DNA from: Prevotella sp. 10(H)
GTDB lineage: Bacteria; Bacteroidota; Bacteroidia; Bacteroidales; Dysgonomonadaceae
DNA length: 64,000 bases
Direction of reading: 5' to 3'
NCBI RefSeq assembly: GCF_000711235.1
Contig: NZ_JOMI01000001.1
Location: forward strand, 620,001 to 684,000
The position numbers were made by a program, and so were the translations under genes. Within the stretch, counting starts at the first letter, position 1. Each line of letters starts with the position of its first letter. Shown one piece after another: positions 35,487 to 44,168 of this stretch. The notes below the pieces were generated by a model. It saw nothing but the letters and a program-made list of their open reading frames with translations. It did no database searches and had not been told where the DNA came from.

Positions 35487-35553
35487 TGAGCCTGTAAACA
35501 AATAACTATGAGCTTTTTAGCAAAAAGAATACAGTTTAATACCTTTAATTTTG
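35487..35553 (+). promoter_or_regulatory. Regulon promoter 4: two TGAGCCT-type boxes plus -7 box
   Basis: Boxes at 35487 (TGAGCCTGTAAACAAA) and 35509 (TGAGCTTTTTAGCAAA), 22 bp apart; -7 box TAATTTTG at 35546-35553, 37 bp after the proximal box start. The distal box begins 8 bp after the DUF418 stop. Heads the longest unit, 35602-40896. Confidence 0.75.
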
Positions 35554-35601
35554 TATGTAATGAAATATCATTGAATAATTACACTCAATAATATATAAGC
35601 A

Positions 35602-36561
35602 ATGGACAGGCGAAAATTCATTAAAAAAGGGATGGCAGGAATTACACTTATAGGCACCGGTATGCTGAATATCAATTGCTCCTCACCCCACGATGAACAG
35701 GATAATGGAAACAATAATGGAAACGGAAACGGCGGAAATAATAATGGCGATAACGGTGATAATGAAACTGTGAGACTGAACTCCAAAGTACAATTGGGTG
35801 AAACCGGCCTTACCGTTCCACTTTTAGCGATGGGAACCGGAACCGTAGGTTGGGGTGGCTCTTCCAACCAGACCCGTATGGGAATGGAACAGTTTGTTAG
35901 CCTTGCCCACAATGCCTACGAGCGGGGCATGCGGTTCTATGATATGGCGGAAGCCTACGGATCCCATCGTTTTGTAGCGGAAGCTATCAAAGATATGCCA
36001 CGCGAAGAGCTGACGCTCCTTACCAAGATAACTTCCAGCAGCGGACTTTCTGAAAGGGATACCCGAAACCGGATTGACCATTTCCGCCGTGAAGTCGGAA
36101 CAGAGTATTTCGATATCATCCTGATGCACTATATGACATCCGGCGGTTGGGCAAACAGCCGTCAGGGAGCTATGGAAGGACTAGCACGCGCCAAAGAAGA
36201 AGGTATCATAAAAGCAGTAGGAATATCTGCCCACAGTCTCGACGCACTCCGCGACGCTGCCGAATCGCCTTGGGTAGACGTAATACTTGCCCGTATCAAT
36301 CCCTTTCAATCACACATGGATGGAAGTCCCGATACGATAAAAGAGGTATTGGCAACCGCCTGCCGTAATGGCAAAGGGGTTATCGGCATGAAAATATTCG
36401 GTGAAGGAAGCCGCGTCAGAGACGAAGAACGCGAACAATCCTTGCGTTTTGCCCTGACAGAATCAAATATACACTGCATGACTATCGGTTTTGAAACCCT
36501 TGGACAGATGAACGATGCCATAGCACGTGTAACACGTATACAAAAAGAACTTAATATATAA
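35602..36561 (+). CDS. Tat-exported aldo/keto reductase with Asn/Gly-rich linker
   Basis: 319 residues, ATG at 35602. Leader MDRRKFIKKGMAGITLIGTG has the twin-arginine motif, and NINCSS supplies a lipobox-like Cys, so it is probably a Tat lipoprotein. Residues about 38-55 are an Asn/Gly/Asp linker. The AKR barrel follows: QLGETGLTVPLLAMGTGTVG, the tetrad as FYDMAEAYGS (Asp, Tyr), LLTKI (Lys) and IILMHYM (His), then GIIKAVGISAHSLDAL and KGVIGMKIFGEG. It would reduce aldehydes or ketones outside the cytoplasm, or act on keto-sugars. NADPH supply there is a puzzle shared with other exported oxidoreductases. First gene of the promoter 4 unit. Confidence 0.87.
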   Translation: MDRRKFIKKGMAGITLIGTGMLNINCSSPHDEQDNGNNNGNGNGGNNNGDNGDNETVRLNSKVQLGETGLTVPLLAMGTGTVGWGGSSNQTRMGMEQFVSLAHNAYERGMRFYDMAEAYGSHRFVAEAIKDMPREELTLLTKITSSSGLSERDTRNRIDHFRREVGTEYFDIILMHYMTSGGWANSRQGAMEGLARAKEEGIIKAVGISAHSLDALRDAAESPWVDVILARINPFQSHMDGSPDTIKEVLATACRNGKGVIGMKIFGEGSRVRDEEREQSLRFALTESNIHCMTIGFETLGQMNDAIARVTRIQKELNI

Positions 36562-36582
36562 TTAATAAAATAAATTACAACA

Positions 36583-37449
36583 ATGAAAAAAGTAATCAAA
36601 GACACATTTTTTGAAGGAGAAAGACCTTTATTTGCAACAAACGATATACGCCTCGAAAACGTAAAATTCTATCCCGGAGAATCAGCCTTAAAAGAATGCA
36701 AAAACGTGGAAGCGTACAACTGCGAATTTATGTGCAAATATCCTTTTTGGCATAATGAAAACGCATTGATTGAAAACAGCTTGTTTACCGTTTACGGACG
36801 TGCGGCAATATGGTATTCTAAAAACCTGCGAATGATTAATACCCGTGTGGATGCGCCTAAAATGTTCCGTGAAATAGACGGTCTATATCTTGAAAATGTG
36901 AAATTCAGTACGGCAGCCGAAACACTTTGGAACAGCCGCGATATGAAATTACGGAATGTTCAGGTACGCGGTGGAGACTATATATTTATGAACGGCATAA
37001 ATATTGACATCGAAGATTTCTATTTGCAAGGTAACTATTCATTTCAGGATGCTAAGAACGTAGTTATCCGCAATGCGAAGCTCGATTCTAAAGACGCCTT
37101 CTGGAAAACTGAAAACGTTACCGTATACGATTCTGAATTGAACGGTGAATACCTCGGCTGGCACTCCAAAAACCTGAAACTGGTAAACTGCAAAATATCA
37201 GGAACACAACCCCTATGCTACTGTACAAATCTTGTTATGGAAAATTGCACTTTTGCAGAAGATTGCGACCTGGCATTTGAGTACAGCACATTAGAAGCCG
37301 TAGTAAACAGTAATATTGTCAGCATCAAGAATCCGACAGACGGTTTTATTCTATGCGATAGTGTAGGTGAAGTTATTATTGATGAAAACTGTAAAAATCC
37401 CGAAGGATGCAAAATCCGTTTGAATAAAGAAACTTGTTTTGCATCGTAA
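36583..37449 (+). CDS. DUF3737 right-handed beta-helix protein
   Basis: 288 residues, ATG at 36583. About ten repeating turns with Asn-ladder positions (LENVKFYPGES, VEAYNCEF, IENSLFTVYGR, LRMINTRVDAPKMFREIDGL, YLENVKFSTAAETLWNSRDM, LRNVQVRGGDY, VVIRNAKLDS, LKLVNCKISG, VMENCTFAED), characteristic of DUF3737. No signal peptide. The family is common in gut bacteria, often beside redox and AraC genes, and has no established function known to me. It lies 21 bp after the AKR and 16 bp before the next start, so translation is linked to detoxification genes. Confidence 0.9.
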   Translation: MKKVIKDTFFEGERPLFATNDIRLENVKFYPGESALKECKNVEAYNCEFMCKYPFWHNENALIENSLFTVYGRAAIWYSKNLRMINTRVDAPKMFREIDGLYLENVKFSTAAETLWNSRDMKLRNVQVRGGDYIFMNGINIDIEDFYLQGNYSFQDAKNVVIRNAKLDSKDAFWKTENVTVYDSELNGEYLGWHSKNLKLVNCKISGTQPLCYCTNLVMENCTFAEDCDLAFEYSTLEAVVNSNIVSIKNPTDGFILCDSVGEVIIDENCKNPEGCKIRLNKETCFAS

Positions 37450-37465
37450 TAAACTATTTGATAGG

Positions 37466-37933
37466 ATGAAAAAGATATTATTAATATTCTGGGGTATCAT
37501 ACTTACCATATCATTATCGGCTTGCAATAAAACAGAAAATGAACCGGAAAAAGATCCGGAACAAATAATTGAAAATATGAAACTGAAAGTAACCATAGGA
37601 GATGTCGTCCTTACTGCGACATTCGCGGATAATCCCACTGCGAAAGATTTTATCTCATTACTGCCCCTGACCGTAAAAATGGATGATTATGCCAGTTCGG
37701 AAAAGATTTTCTATCCCGAGAGAAAGCTTTCTATCGAAGGGGCAAGCAGTATAAACGCGGTTACAGGAGATATAACCTATTACTCTCCGTGGGGAAATGT
37801 AGCGATATTCTATAAGGACTTTGGAAATTCATCAAGCCTGATACGGATTGCAAAATTCGACGGCAATATTGATGTCCTTAAAACTAAAGGTTCTATTGAC
37901 AACGTGAAATTTGAATTACAGGAAGTAGAATGA
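37466..37933 (+). CDS. Single-domain cyclophilin-like lipoprotein
   Basis: 155 residues from the ATG at 37466; an upstream TTG in frame (37439) is inside the previous gene. Signal [20 protein letters not shown] with lipobox LSAC. The single cyclophilin-like domain ([44 protein letters not shown]-like region, [20 protein letters not shown]) matches those of the gene at 32345-33411. The fold resembles prolyl isomerases, but catalytic activity is unproved for this group. It overlaps the next gene by 4 bases (ATGA). Confidence 0.83.
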   Translation: MKKILLIFWGIILTISLSACNKTENEPEKDPEQIIENMKLKVTIGDVVLTATFADNPTAKDFISLLPLTVKMDDYASSEKIFYPERKLSIEGASSINAVTGDITYYSPWGNVAIFYKDFGNSSSLIRIAKFDGNIDVLKTKGSIDNVKFELQEVE

Positions 37934-39087
37934 AGTATAATTTTGACGAAATAATACAGCGCAGGAACAGCAATTCCTATAAATGGGATTCGGCAAAAGA
38001 TAACGATGTATTGCCAATGTGGGTAGCCGATATGGATTTCCGTACGGCTCCTGCTGTTATAGATGCTTTGCACCGCAGGGTGGAGCACGGTGTATTCGGA
38101 TATACCAAAGTCCCTGTGTATTATTATCAGGCAACCATTGACTGGTTTAATAGAAGGCATAATTTTACTATTAATAAAGAATGGATATTATTCACTTCCG
38201 GTGTAGTTCCTGCTTTGTCTTCTGTAATTAAAGCCCTAACTGTGCCCGGTGATAAAGTACTGGTACAGACCCCCGTTTATAACTGCTTCTTTTCAAGCAT
38301 TCGCAACGATGAATGTGAAATGGTTGCAAATAAACTGGTATATAAAGAGGGCACATATTCCATTGACTTTGATGATCTTGAACGAAAAGCTGCCGACCCC
38401 AGAGTAAAGTTGATGTTGCTTTGCAGTCCGCATAATCCTGTGGGCAGGGTATGGAAGCGTGGAGAATTGGAACGCATAGGCAAAATATGCCTGCAAAACA
38501 ATGTAATTGTTATTTCGGACGAAATACATTGTGACCTTGTATATGAAGGATATGCACATGTCCCATTTGCATCTATCAGCGAACAATTCCTGCAAAATTC
38601 GGTTACCTGTATTGCACCTACTAAAACTTTTAATCTGGCAGGTATTCAGGTGGCTAATATTATCGCAGCCGATGAGGAGATACGCCGGAAGATCGACAAG
38701 GCTCTGAATGTAAACGAAGTCTGCGAGATAAATTGTTTCGCCGTAGAAGCCCTTACCGCAGCCTATAACGAAGGTGAGGAATGGCTCGAAGAACTGAAAA
38801 CCTATCTGTATTCCAATTACGAATACTTAAAAGATTTTTTCACCAAAAACCTTCCTCATCTACCCGTAACAAAACTGGAGGCGACTTATCTGGTGTGGAT
38901 AGATTGCAGGTCATTGAAACAGACTTCAAAAGAGATTTCCGAAATGTTATTAAATAAAGAAAAGCTTTGGATAAACGAAGGCATGATGTATGGTGCAGCC
39001 GGAGAAGGATTTATCCGCATCAATATTGCCTGCCCACGTTCTCTTTTGGTGGAGGGTCTAAATAGGCTTAAAGTATTAAAACAATAA
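37930..39087 (+). CDS. MalY/PatB-type PLP-dependent C-S lyase
   Basis: 385 residues, ATG at 37930 (4-base overlap with the preceding stop). Fold-type I aminotransferase of the MalY/PatB subgroup: start [84 protein letters not shown] and the PLP lysine in [16 protein letters not shown]. It cleaves cystathionine or cysteine S-conjugates to thiol, pyruvate and ammonia. In this context it may process conjugates of electrophiles with low-molecular-weight thiols. Cytoplasmic. Confidence 0.92.
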   Translation: MKYNFDEIIQRRNSNSYKWDSAKDNDVLPMWVADMDFRTAPAVIDALHRRVEHGVFGYTKVPVYYYQATIDWFNRRHNFTINKEWILFTSGVVPALSSVIKALTVPGDKVLVQTPVYNCFFSSIRNDECEMVANKLVYKEGTYSIDFDDLERKAADPRVKLMLLCSPHNPVGRVWKRGELERIGKICLQNNVIVISDEIHCDLVYEGYAHVPFASISEQFLQNSVTCIAPTKTFNLAGIQVANIIAADEEIRRKIDKALNVNEVCEINCFAVEALTAAYNEGEEWLEELKTYLYSNYEYLKDFFTKNLPHLPVTKLEATYLVWIDCRSLKQTSKEISEMLLNKEKLWINEGMMYGAAGEGFIRINIACPRSLLVEGLNRLKVLKQ

Positions 39088-39092
39088 TAAGT

Positions 39093-39944
39093 ATGGAAAA
39101 AGTAAAACTAAATAACGGAGTCGAAATGCCTTTGCTCGGTTTCGGCGTTTTTCAGGTGAGTGATTTGAAAGAATGTAAAGAAAGCGTGCTTACCGCATTG
39201 GAAACAGGTTACCGTCTGCTTGACACAGCTGCCGTCTATGAAAACGAAACAGCAGTGGGCGAAGCGGTAAAAGAAAGCGGCATTCCACGTGAAGAAATAT
39301 TCATTACTACAAAAGTATGGGTACAAGACACCGGATATGAAAAGACCAAAGAGTCTTTTATCCACTCGCTTCGTAAGCTGGGAACAGATTATATAGATCT
39401 TTTCCTTATACACATGCCTTATGGCGATGTTTACGGCTCGTGGCGGGCTATGGAAGACCTCTACAAGGAAGGGAAAATCCGTGCTATCGGCGTATCGAAT
39501 TTTTATAATGACCGTGTTATAGATTTTATTCTTCACAATGAAATAATACCCGCCGTAAACCAGATAGAAACACACCCTTTCCTGCAAAATGAGGAAACGC
39601 ATAAGTTCCTTGAAAACAATGGTATACAAATTGAATCGTGGGGACCTTTTGCCGAAGGGAAGAACGGTATTTTCAGAAACGAAATATTAAAAGCTATCGG
39701 CAAAAAATATGGAAAGTCTGTTGCCCAGGTAATTCTTCGTTGGCTAACGCAACGAGGCGTAGTTGCCATACCGAAGTCGGTTCGTAAGGAAAGGATTGTC
39801 GAGAACTTCAATATTTTCGATTTCCATCTGACCGACGAAGATATGCAGATTATCCGTTCAATAGATATGAACCAGACTTTTTTTAACGATTACAATGATC
39901 CGGAAGCGGCAATACGAATGGATGCAATAAGATTTATCCCATAA
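39093..39944 (+). CDS. Cytoplasmic aldo/keto reductase (2,5-diketo-D-gluconate reductase type)
   Basis: 283 residues, ATG at 39093, 5 bp after malY-like. Complete AKR tetrad: [14 protein letters not shown] (Asp, Tyr), ITTKVWVQD (Lys), [11 protein letters not shown] (His); also [42 protein letters not shown] and the NADPH-phosphate site [20 protein letters not shown]. Enzymes of this group (DkgA/YvgN type) reduce methylglyoxal and other reactive aldehydes, consistent with a carbonyl-stress unit. It shares only fold with the exported AKR of the same operon. Confidence 0.93.
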   Translation: MEKVKLNNGVEMPLLGFGVFQVSDLKECKESVLTALETGYRLLDTAAVYENETAVGEAVKESGIPREEIFITTKVWVQDTGYEKTKESFIHSLRKLGTDYIDLFLIHMPYGDVYGSWRAMEDLYKEGKIRAIGVSNFYNDRVIDFILHNEIIPAVNQIETHPFLQNEETHKFLENNGIQIESWGPFAEGKNGIFRNEILKAIGKKYGKSVAQVILRWLTQRGVVAIPKSVRKERIVENFNIFDFHLTDEDMQIIRSIDMNQTFFNDYNDPEAAIRMDAIRFIP

Positions 39945-39951
39945 CGATTAT

Positions 39952-40896
39952 ATGCAAAAGCGGGAACAGAACGGCGTATCGAAAACAGGTATTATTGTAG
40001 CCTATTTCCTGATTTATGTAGTCTGGGGTTCCACCTATTATTTTATCGGTGTTGCCCTGAAAGGATTGCCTCCATTTCTTTTGGGGGCTTTTCGTTTCAC
40101 TACGGCGGGATTGATTCTGCTGCTATGGTGCCGGTATCGGGGTGAAGCTGTTTTCCGAAAAAGCCTTATCAGGAAATCGGCAATTAGCGGTATAGTCTTG
40201 TTATTTATAGATATGGCAGTTGTGATGCTTGCGCAACGGTATATCAGCAGTAGTCTGGTAGCGATTATTGCCAGTTCTACAGCCATCTGGATTATGGCGC
40301 TCGATGCACCGATGTGGAAGAAGAATTTCAGAAGTCCGTTGATTATCATTGGCATAGTTGTGGGCTTTCTGGGAGTATTGATGTTATATGTTGAACAATT
40401 CAAACTGGATAATGCACCGGGTGAACACAGGGAATACGGTATTCTTTTACTGGTGTTCGGGTGTATTTCGTGGGCATTGGGAACGTTATACGCCAAATAC
40501 CGTTCTTCTCACGAAGAAGAAGTAAATGCTTTCGCAGGCTCTGCATGGCAGATGCTTTTTGCAAGCGGAGCTTTCTGGGTATGCGCTATGATTAATGGAG
40601 ATATAGCCAATACCGATTTACAAGCCGTACCCCATACCTCATGGTTATCGTTAGTTTACCTGATTATTTTTGGTTCTATCATGGCTTATTCGGCTTACGT
40701 ATGGCTGTTGAAAGTTCGTCCAGCAACAGAAGTAGCCACGCACGCCTATGTGAATCCGTTTGTGGCGGTATTTATCGGGATGACACTCGGAAATGAGGAT
40801 GTTACATGGGTGCAGATAGCAGGGTTGATTGTGATTTTGCTAAGCGTAATGATGATTAACAGAAATAGAAAATTCCACAAGATTAAAACAGACTAA
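39952..40896 (+). CDS. EamA/DMT-superfamily exporter
   Basis: 314 residues, ATG at 39952, 7 bp after the AKR. Ten predicted membrane helices in two EamA repeats; helix 1 has YFLIYVVWGSTYYFIGVALK, and repeat 2 starts near GILLLVFGCISWALGTLYAK. The end VTWVQIAGLIVILLSVMMIN is typical of the RhaT/YedA-like branch. Substrates of relatives include amino acids, purines and toxic metabolites; here export of a lyase or reductase product is a guess. Last gene of the promoter 4 unit; its stop overlaps tail-to-tail by 4 bases with the convergent AraC gene. Confidence 0.88.
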   Translation: MQKREQNGVSKTGIIVAYFLIYVVWGSTYYFIGVALKGLPPFLLGAFRFTTAGLILLLWCRYRGEAVFRKSLIRKSAISGIVLLFIDMAVVMLAQRYISSSLVAIIASSTAIWIMALDAPMWKKNFRSPLIIIGIVVGFLGVLMLYVEQFKLDNAPGEHREYGILLLVFGCISWALGTLYAKYRSSHEEEVNAFAGSAWQMLFASGAFWVCAMINGDIANTDLQAVPHTSWLSLVYLIIFGSIMAYSAYVWLLKVRPATEVATHAYVNPFVAVFIGMTLGNEDVTWVQIAGLIVILLSVMMINRNRKFHKIKTD

Positions 40897-41801
40897 TTTC
40901 CTGTGCCGTATGTTTTACGATATTCGTCCGGCGTATATCCGATAACCTTTTTTAATAACCGGCCGAAATATTCCAAAGAAGAAAAGCCAAGTGTAGTAGA
41001 AATGTTTGCAACAGTTTTATCTGTCTCTCTCAACCATTTTTTAGCAATCTCCATCCGCTTAGCCTGTATATATTCAGTTATAGTATGCCCTGTTTCCTGT
41101 TTCAGCAAATCGGTAAAGTAAGCCGGAGATATGCCAAGCAAATCAGCAAAGTGTTTAGTTGAAGGTAGATCTTTGGATATACCTTTACCATTCAAATAGT
41201 ATTCATTGATAATCTTATTTGTTTTTTTCATCTGGCATTTATTCAGCTCATTACGGACAATAAACTGTCTTTCGTAAAAACGGGAACAATAACTCAGCAA
41301 CAGATCAATCGATTTAGTTACCAATTCCCGGCTATGTCTGTCAATACAACGGTGAAGTTCTTCATTTACATTCTCCAAACAACGCATAAAGATTTTCTTT
41401 TCGCGCCCTGATATATGCAATGCCTCTTCATTATTGTAATTCAGAAATGTATATTCATCAATGCGCATACCCAGACATGTCCCTTTTAACAGTTCAGGAT
41501 GAAAAGCCAATAGCCAACCGCCCGATACTTCCACATCGTGATTTCTTTCCATATCAATAGCTTTTCCCGGTGACAGGAAAACAACCGTTGCGTCGGAGTA
41601 GTCGCATTCCTTTCGTCCGAACGCAAAATGTTCGCATTTATATTCTTTCAAAACAAAGCAATAGAAATCAACCTGAAGTGTATAAAATTCTTCCCGATTT
41701 ATTTTAGACAGGTCGATTACGCTTACTAAAGGGTGAAGCGTAGTTTCACCTACTATTTTATTACATTGTTTTACCGTATCTATATGTAGTATCCTTCTCA
41801 C
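40893..41801 (-). CDS. AraC-family transcriptional regulator (GTG start)
   Basis: 302 residues from a GTG at 41801 whose GTGA overlaps the upstream stop. The start is supported because MRRILHIDTVKQCNKI aligns with MDEVIKVDTIDQYNKI of the upstream paralogue. N-terminal sensor domain (about 1-180), C-terminal AraC HTH (about 200-298): LPSTKHFADLLGISPAYFTD, LLKQETGHTITEYIQAKRME, VANISTTLGFSSLEYFGRLL, KKVIGYTPDEYRK. With its partner it is divergent from the flavodoxin/cupin unit, whose upstream region (42763-42857) holds strong direct repeats. Confidence 0.88.
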   Translation of the reverse strand: MRRILHIDTVKQCNKIVGETTLHPLVSVIDLSKINREEFYTLQVDFYCFVLKEYKCEHFAFGRKECDYSDATVVFLSPGKAIDMERNHDVEVSGGWLLAFHPELLKGTCLGMRIDEYTFLNYNNEEALHISGREKKIFMRCLENVNEELHRCIDRHSRELVTKSIDLLLSYCSRFYERQFIVRNELNKCQMKKTNKIINEYYLNGKGISKDLPSTKHFADLLGISPAYFTDLLKQETGHTITEYIQAKRMEIAKKWLRETDKTVANISTTLGFSSLEYFGRLLKKVIGYTPDEYRKTYGTGN

Positions 41802-42696
41802 GCTTGCAATTTCCTGTATTCGGTCGGTGTATGACCGACATTTTTCTTAAAGAAGCGGTTGAAATGCTGGGAATACTGGAAACCCAATTCATAGGCAATC
41901 TCACTGACAGTTTTATCAGTACCCAATATCCATTCCTTAGCTACATCTATTAATTTATTCTGGATATACTCCTGTGCTGTTTTACCTGTCTCTTTTTTAA
42001 TCAAATCACCAAAATAATTAGGTGAAAGACAAATTTTATCCGCAAAGTATTTCACTGTAGGAAGTCCTTCCTGCCGTATATCTTCATTCTGAAAATAAGC
42101 ATCCAAAAGCATTTCAAACCTACTGATAACATCTTTGTTGACTTCTGATCGGGTAGTGAACTGCCTTTCATAAAAACGCATGCAATAATCGAGCAGCAAT
42201 TCAATGTTCTTCGAAATGAGACGTTTGCTATGCTTATCAATAGAATGTTCCAATTCGATACTAATCTTATCCATACAATCTACGATGATTTCACGCTCTT
42301 TCTCCGACAGGTGCAACGCTTCATTGGACTCATACGAAAAGAATGAATAATGTTTCATTTCTTTGCCTAATGATATACCTCTGATTAAATCAGGATGAAA
42401 CAGTATTCCACGGCCTGAAGGCTTAACTCCGTTTTCAATTTCAGTTGTGGCCACTTGTCCGGGAGCAAAACTCACTATCGAACCTTCCTCATAGTCGTAA
42501 TTCTGACGTCCGTAGCGTATTTTCCCACATCGGGTATCTTTAAGATACAGGCAATAGATACTATAATTAATCGATAATGTGTAGGCCATTTTACTGCCTT
42601 AGTCAAATCTACAACTGACACTAACGGATGCAGGGTTTCCAATCCGAATATCTTATTATACTGATCAATCGTATCGACTTTTATTACTTCATCCAT
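41798..42696 (-). pseudogene. AraC-family regulator with a frameshift near its N-terminus
   Basis: Reads from ATG 42696 as MDEVIKVDTIDQYNKIFGLE, TLHPLVSVVDLTKAVK, then shifts frame at about 42589-42593 (AAAA in the sense strand). The open frame from 42589 (MAYTLSINYSIYCLYLKDTR, CGKIRYGRQNYDYEEG) continues to 41798. Alignment with the paralogue at 40893-41801 shows the two pieces belong to one protein of about 298 residues. The HTH (LPTVKYFADKICLSPNYFGD, LIKKETGKTAQEYIQNKLID, VSEIAYELGFQYSQHFNRFF) is intact. The second piece could initiate on its own at the ATG at 42589, giving a 263-residue protein lacking the first 35 residues. Sequence error in the short A-run is a real alternative. Confidence 0.72.
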
Positions 42697-42719
42697 AAGC
42701 TGAATTTTGATTTTCTAAT

Positions 42720-42727
42720 CAAAGATA
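42720..42727 (-). promoter_or_regulatory. -7 box for the AraC pair
   Basis: TATCTTTG on the minus strand, 23 bp before the ATG at 42696. No TTTG was found at 19-bp spacing, as is common for regulated promoters. Confidence 0.5.
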
Positions 42728-42762
42728 TGTATTAAAAATGAATGAGATACACCTGTAAATGT

Positions 42763-42857
42763 AAAAACAGTAATATAGGTATAACTATCTGTAATATATA
42801 TACAACCGCCCCTAAAAACAGTAATATGGGTATAATCATCCGTAATATATCTACACT
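42763..42857. repeat. Two 44-bp direct repeats, each a tandem of GTAATAT half-sites
   Basis: Copies at 42763-42806 and 42814-42857 start 51 bp apart and differ at few positions. Each holds two half-sites starting GTAATAT, at 42770/42791 and 42821/42842, spaced 21 bp within each copy. The last half-site begins 35 bp before the -7 box TAATTTTG (42877-42884) of the flavodoxin unit. Likely operators of one or both divergent AraC regulators. The motif differs from the TGAGCCT boxes. Confidence 0.7.
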
Positions 42858-42876
42858 CCCTATGCCCTACATCCTT

Positions 42877-42884
42877 TAATTTTG
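42877..42884 (+). promoter_or_regulatory. -7 box of the flavodoxin/cupin/flavin reductase unit
   Basis: TAATTTTG, 49 bp before the ATG at 42933, with the 44-bp repeats immediately upstream. Same -7 sequence as four of the five TGAGCCT promoters, but no TGAGCCT box at -37. Confidence 0.6.
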
Positions 42885-42932
42885 TTACATGAAAATAAAC
42901 AAATGGAATCCAACAATTAAAATTAAAAAGTC

Positions 42933-43586
42933 ATGAAAAGATTCTTATTATTTCCCTTCATGTTTTTACTGGTATTTTCAGTAACGGCATGCGACAAAGA
43001 TTCGGATAAAACGGATGATACAGAACAAAATGGAAATGAGAACAATGACGGTGATGATAATAACGATGGCGAAAACCCCACCGGTAACGGTAAATATCTT
43101 GTATTGTTTGCATCCCGTAGCGGCAATACGGAGTCAATGGCAGAGGCAATCGGCAAAACACTGAACTGTGATGTTGTTGAAATTGTTCCCACAGTGGCAT
43201 ATGATGAAGATTATAACTTAATGCTCGCACGGGCGCAACGTGAACAGTCGGCTATCTCACAGGGTAATTATCCGGCTATTAATACCACCGTCGAAAATCT
43301 GGAAGACTATGATGTAGTTTTTATCGGTTATCCCATCTGGTACGGACACATGGCTACTCCGATGCAAACGTTTTTACATAATCAGGGCAGTCAACTTGCT
43401 GGAAAACATATTGCCCTCTTTGCCAGTAGCGGAAGCAGCGGTATAAGCACATCGGTTACAGAAGCACGCGCACTAAGTCCGAACGCTACATTTACCGAAA
43501 CATTATTGCTCACATCGGGTTCATTGGGACAAATGGAAAGCCGTATCAATGCTTGGCTCCGGCAGATCAATATCCTTGCTGAATAA
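42933..43586 (+). CDS. Exported flavodoxin lipoprotein with acidic linker
   Basis: 217 residues, ATG at 42933. Lipoprotein signal ending VTACDKD, then an Asp/Asn/Gly-rich linker (about 27-52), then a flavodoxin domain: KYLVLFASRSGNTESMAEAI (FMN phosphate loop), EIVPTVAYDEDYNLMLARAQ, DVVFIGYPIWYGHMATPMQT, HIALFASSGSSGISTSV. An extracytoplasmic flavodoxin is unusual as an electron carrier and may instead act as a quinone or nitro reductase. It resembles the fold, but not the sequence motifs, of the Tat flavoprotein at 33420. First gene of the unit facing the two AraC genes. Confidence 0.88.
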   Translation: MKRFLLFPFMFLLVFSVTACDKDSDKTDDTEQNGNENNDGDDNNDGENPTGNGKYLVLFASRSGNTESMAEAIGKTLNCDVVEIVPTVAYDEDYNLMLARAQREQSAISQGNYPAINTTVENLEDYDVVFIGYPIWYGHMATPMQTFLHNQGSQLAGKHIALFASSGSSGISTSVTEARALSPNATFTETLLLTSGSLGQMESRINAWLRQINILAE

Positions 43587-43614
43587 TGAAGTAATTATTT
43601 AAACTAAGATTACA

Positions 43615-44148
43615 ATGGAAAAGAGTTTAATTATAACAATGGTAGTAGTTTCAACGGTAGTATTGATCTCCTGTAGCAATAAAACCAAAGACGAAAAAAG
43701 TAATAATATGGATACGAATAATATGAAAGTAACGAATTCAGTAGTACCAAAGATCAGTGATTTTCCGGTAGGCGAAGAGAATGCAGGATATGCCCAATAT
43801 TTTTCGGGAAGATCGTGGCTCGCTCCGCTTACCCACATGAGCGAATTAAATGTACCGATGAACAATGTAACTTTCGAACCGGGATGCCGGAACAACTGGC
43901 ACAGCCATACCGGCGGACAGATACTTGTTGCCGTAGGTGGAGTAGGTTATTATCAGGAAAGAGGAAAGGATGCTATTCGGATGGTGCCCGGAGATGTTAT
44001 CGAAATTGCACCGAATATTGAACATTGGCACGGAGCAGCCTCGGATGAATGGTTTTCTCATATTGCCGTTGCCTGTAATCCGCAGACAAACGAAAATATA
44101 TGGCTCGAACCTGTCAGTGACGAGGAATATGCTGCGACTACTAAATAA
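43615..44148 (+). CDS. Cupin-domain lipoprotein
   Basis: 177 residues, ATG at 43615. Lipoprotein signal with LISCSNK. Single cupin: NVTFEPGCRNNWHSHTGGQI and PGDVIEIAPNIEHWHGAASD supply the two histidine motifs (HSH, EHWH) that bind a metal. VKG-like strands and FSGRSWLAPLTHM near residue 65 match cupins often found beside carboxymuconolactone-decarboxylase-type proteins. Possible role: dioxygenase, isomerase or binding of small aromatic or carbonyl compounds outside the cytoplasm. 28 bp after the flavodoxin gene. Confidence 0.87.
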   Translation: MEKSLIITMVVVSTVVLISCSNKTKDEKSNNMDTNNMKVTNSVVPKISDFPVGEENAGYAQYFSGRSWLAPLTHMSELNVPMNNVTFEPGCRNNWHSHTGGQILVAVGGVGYYQERGKDAIRMVPGDVIEIAPNIEHWHGAASDEWFSHIAVACNPQTNENIWLEPVSDEEYAATTK

Positions 44149-44168
44149 TATAATCATAATAAAAGAAA

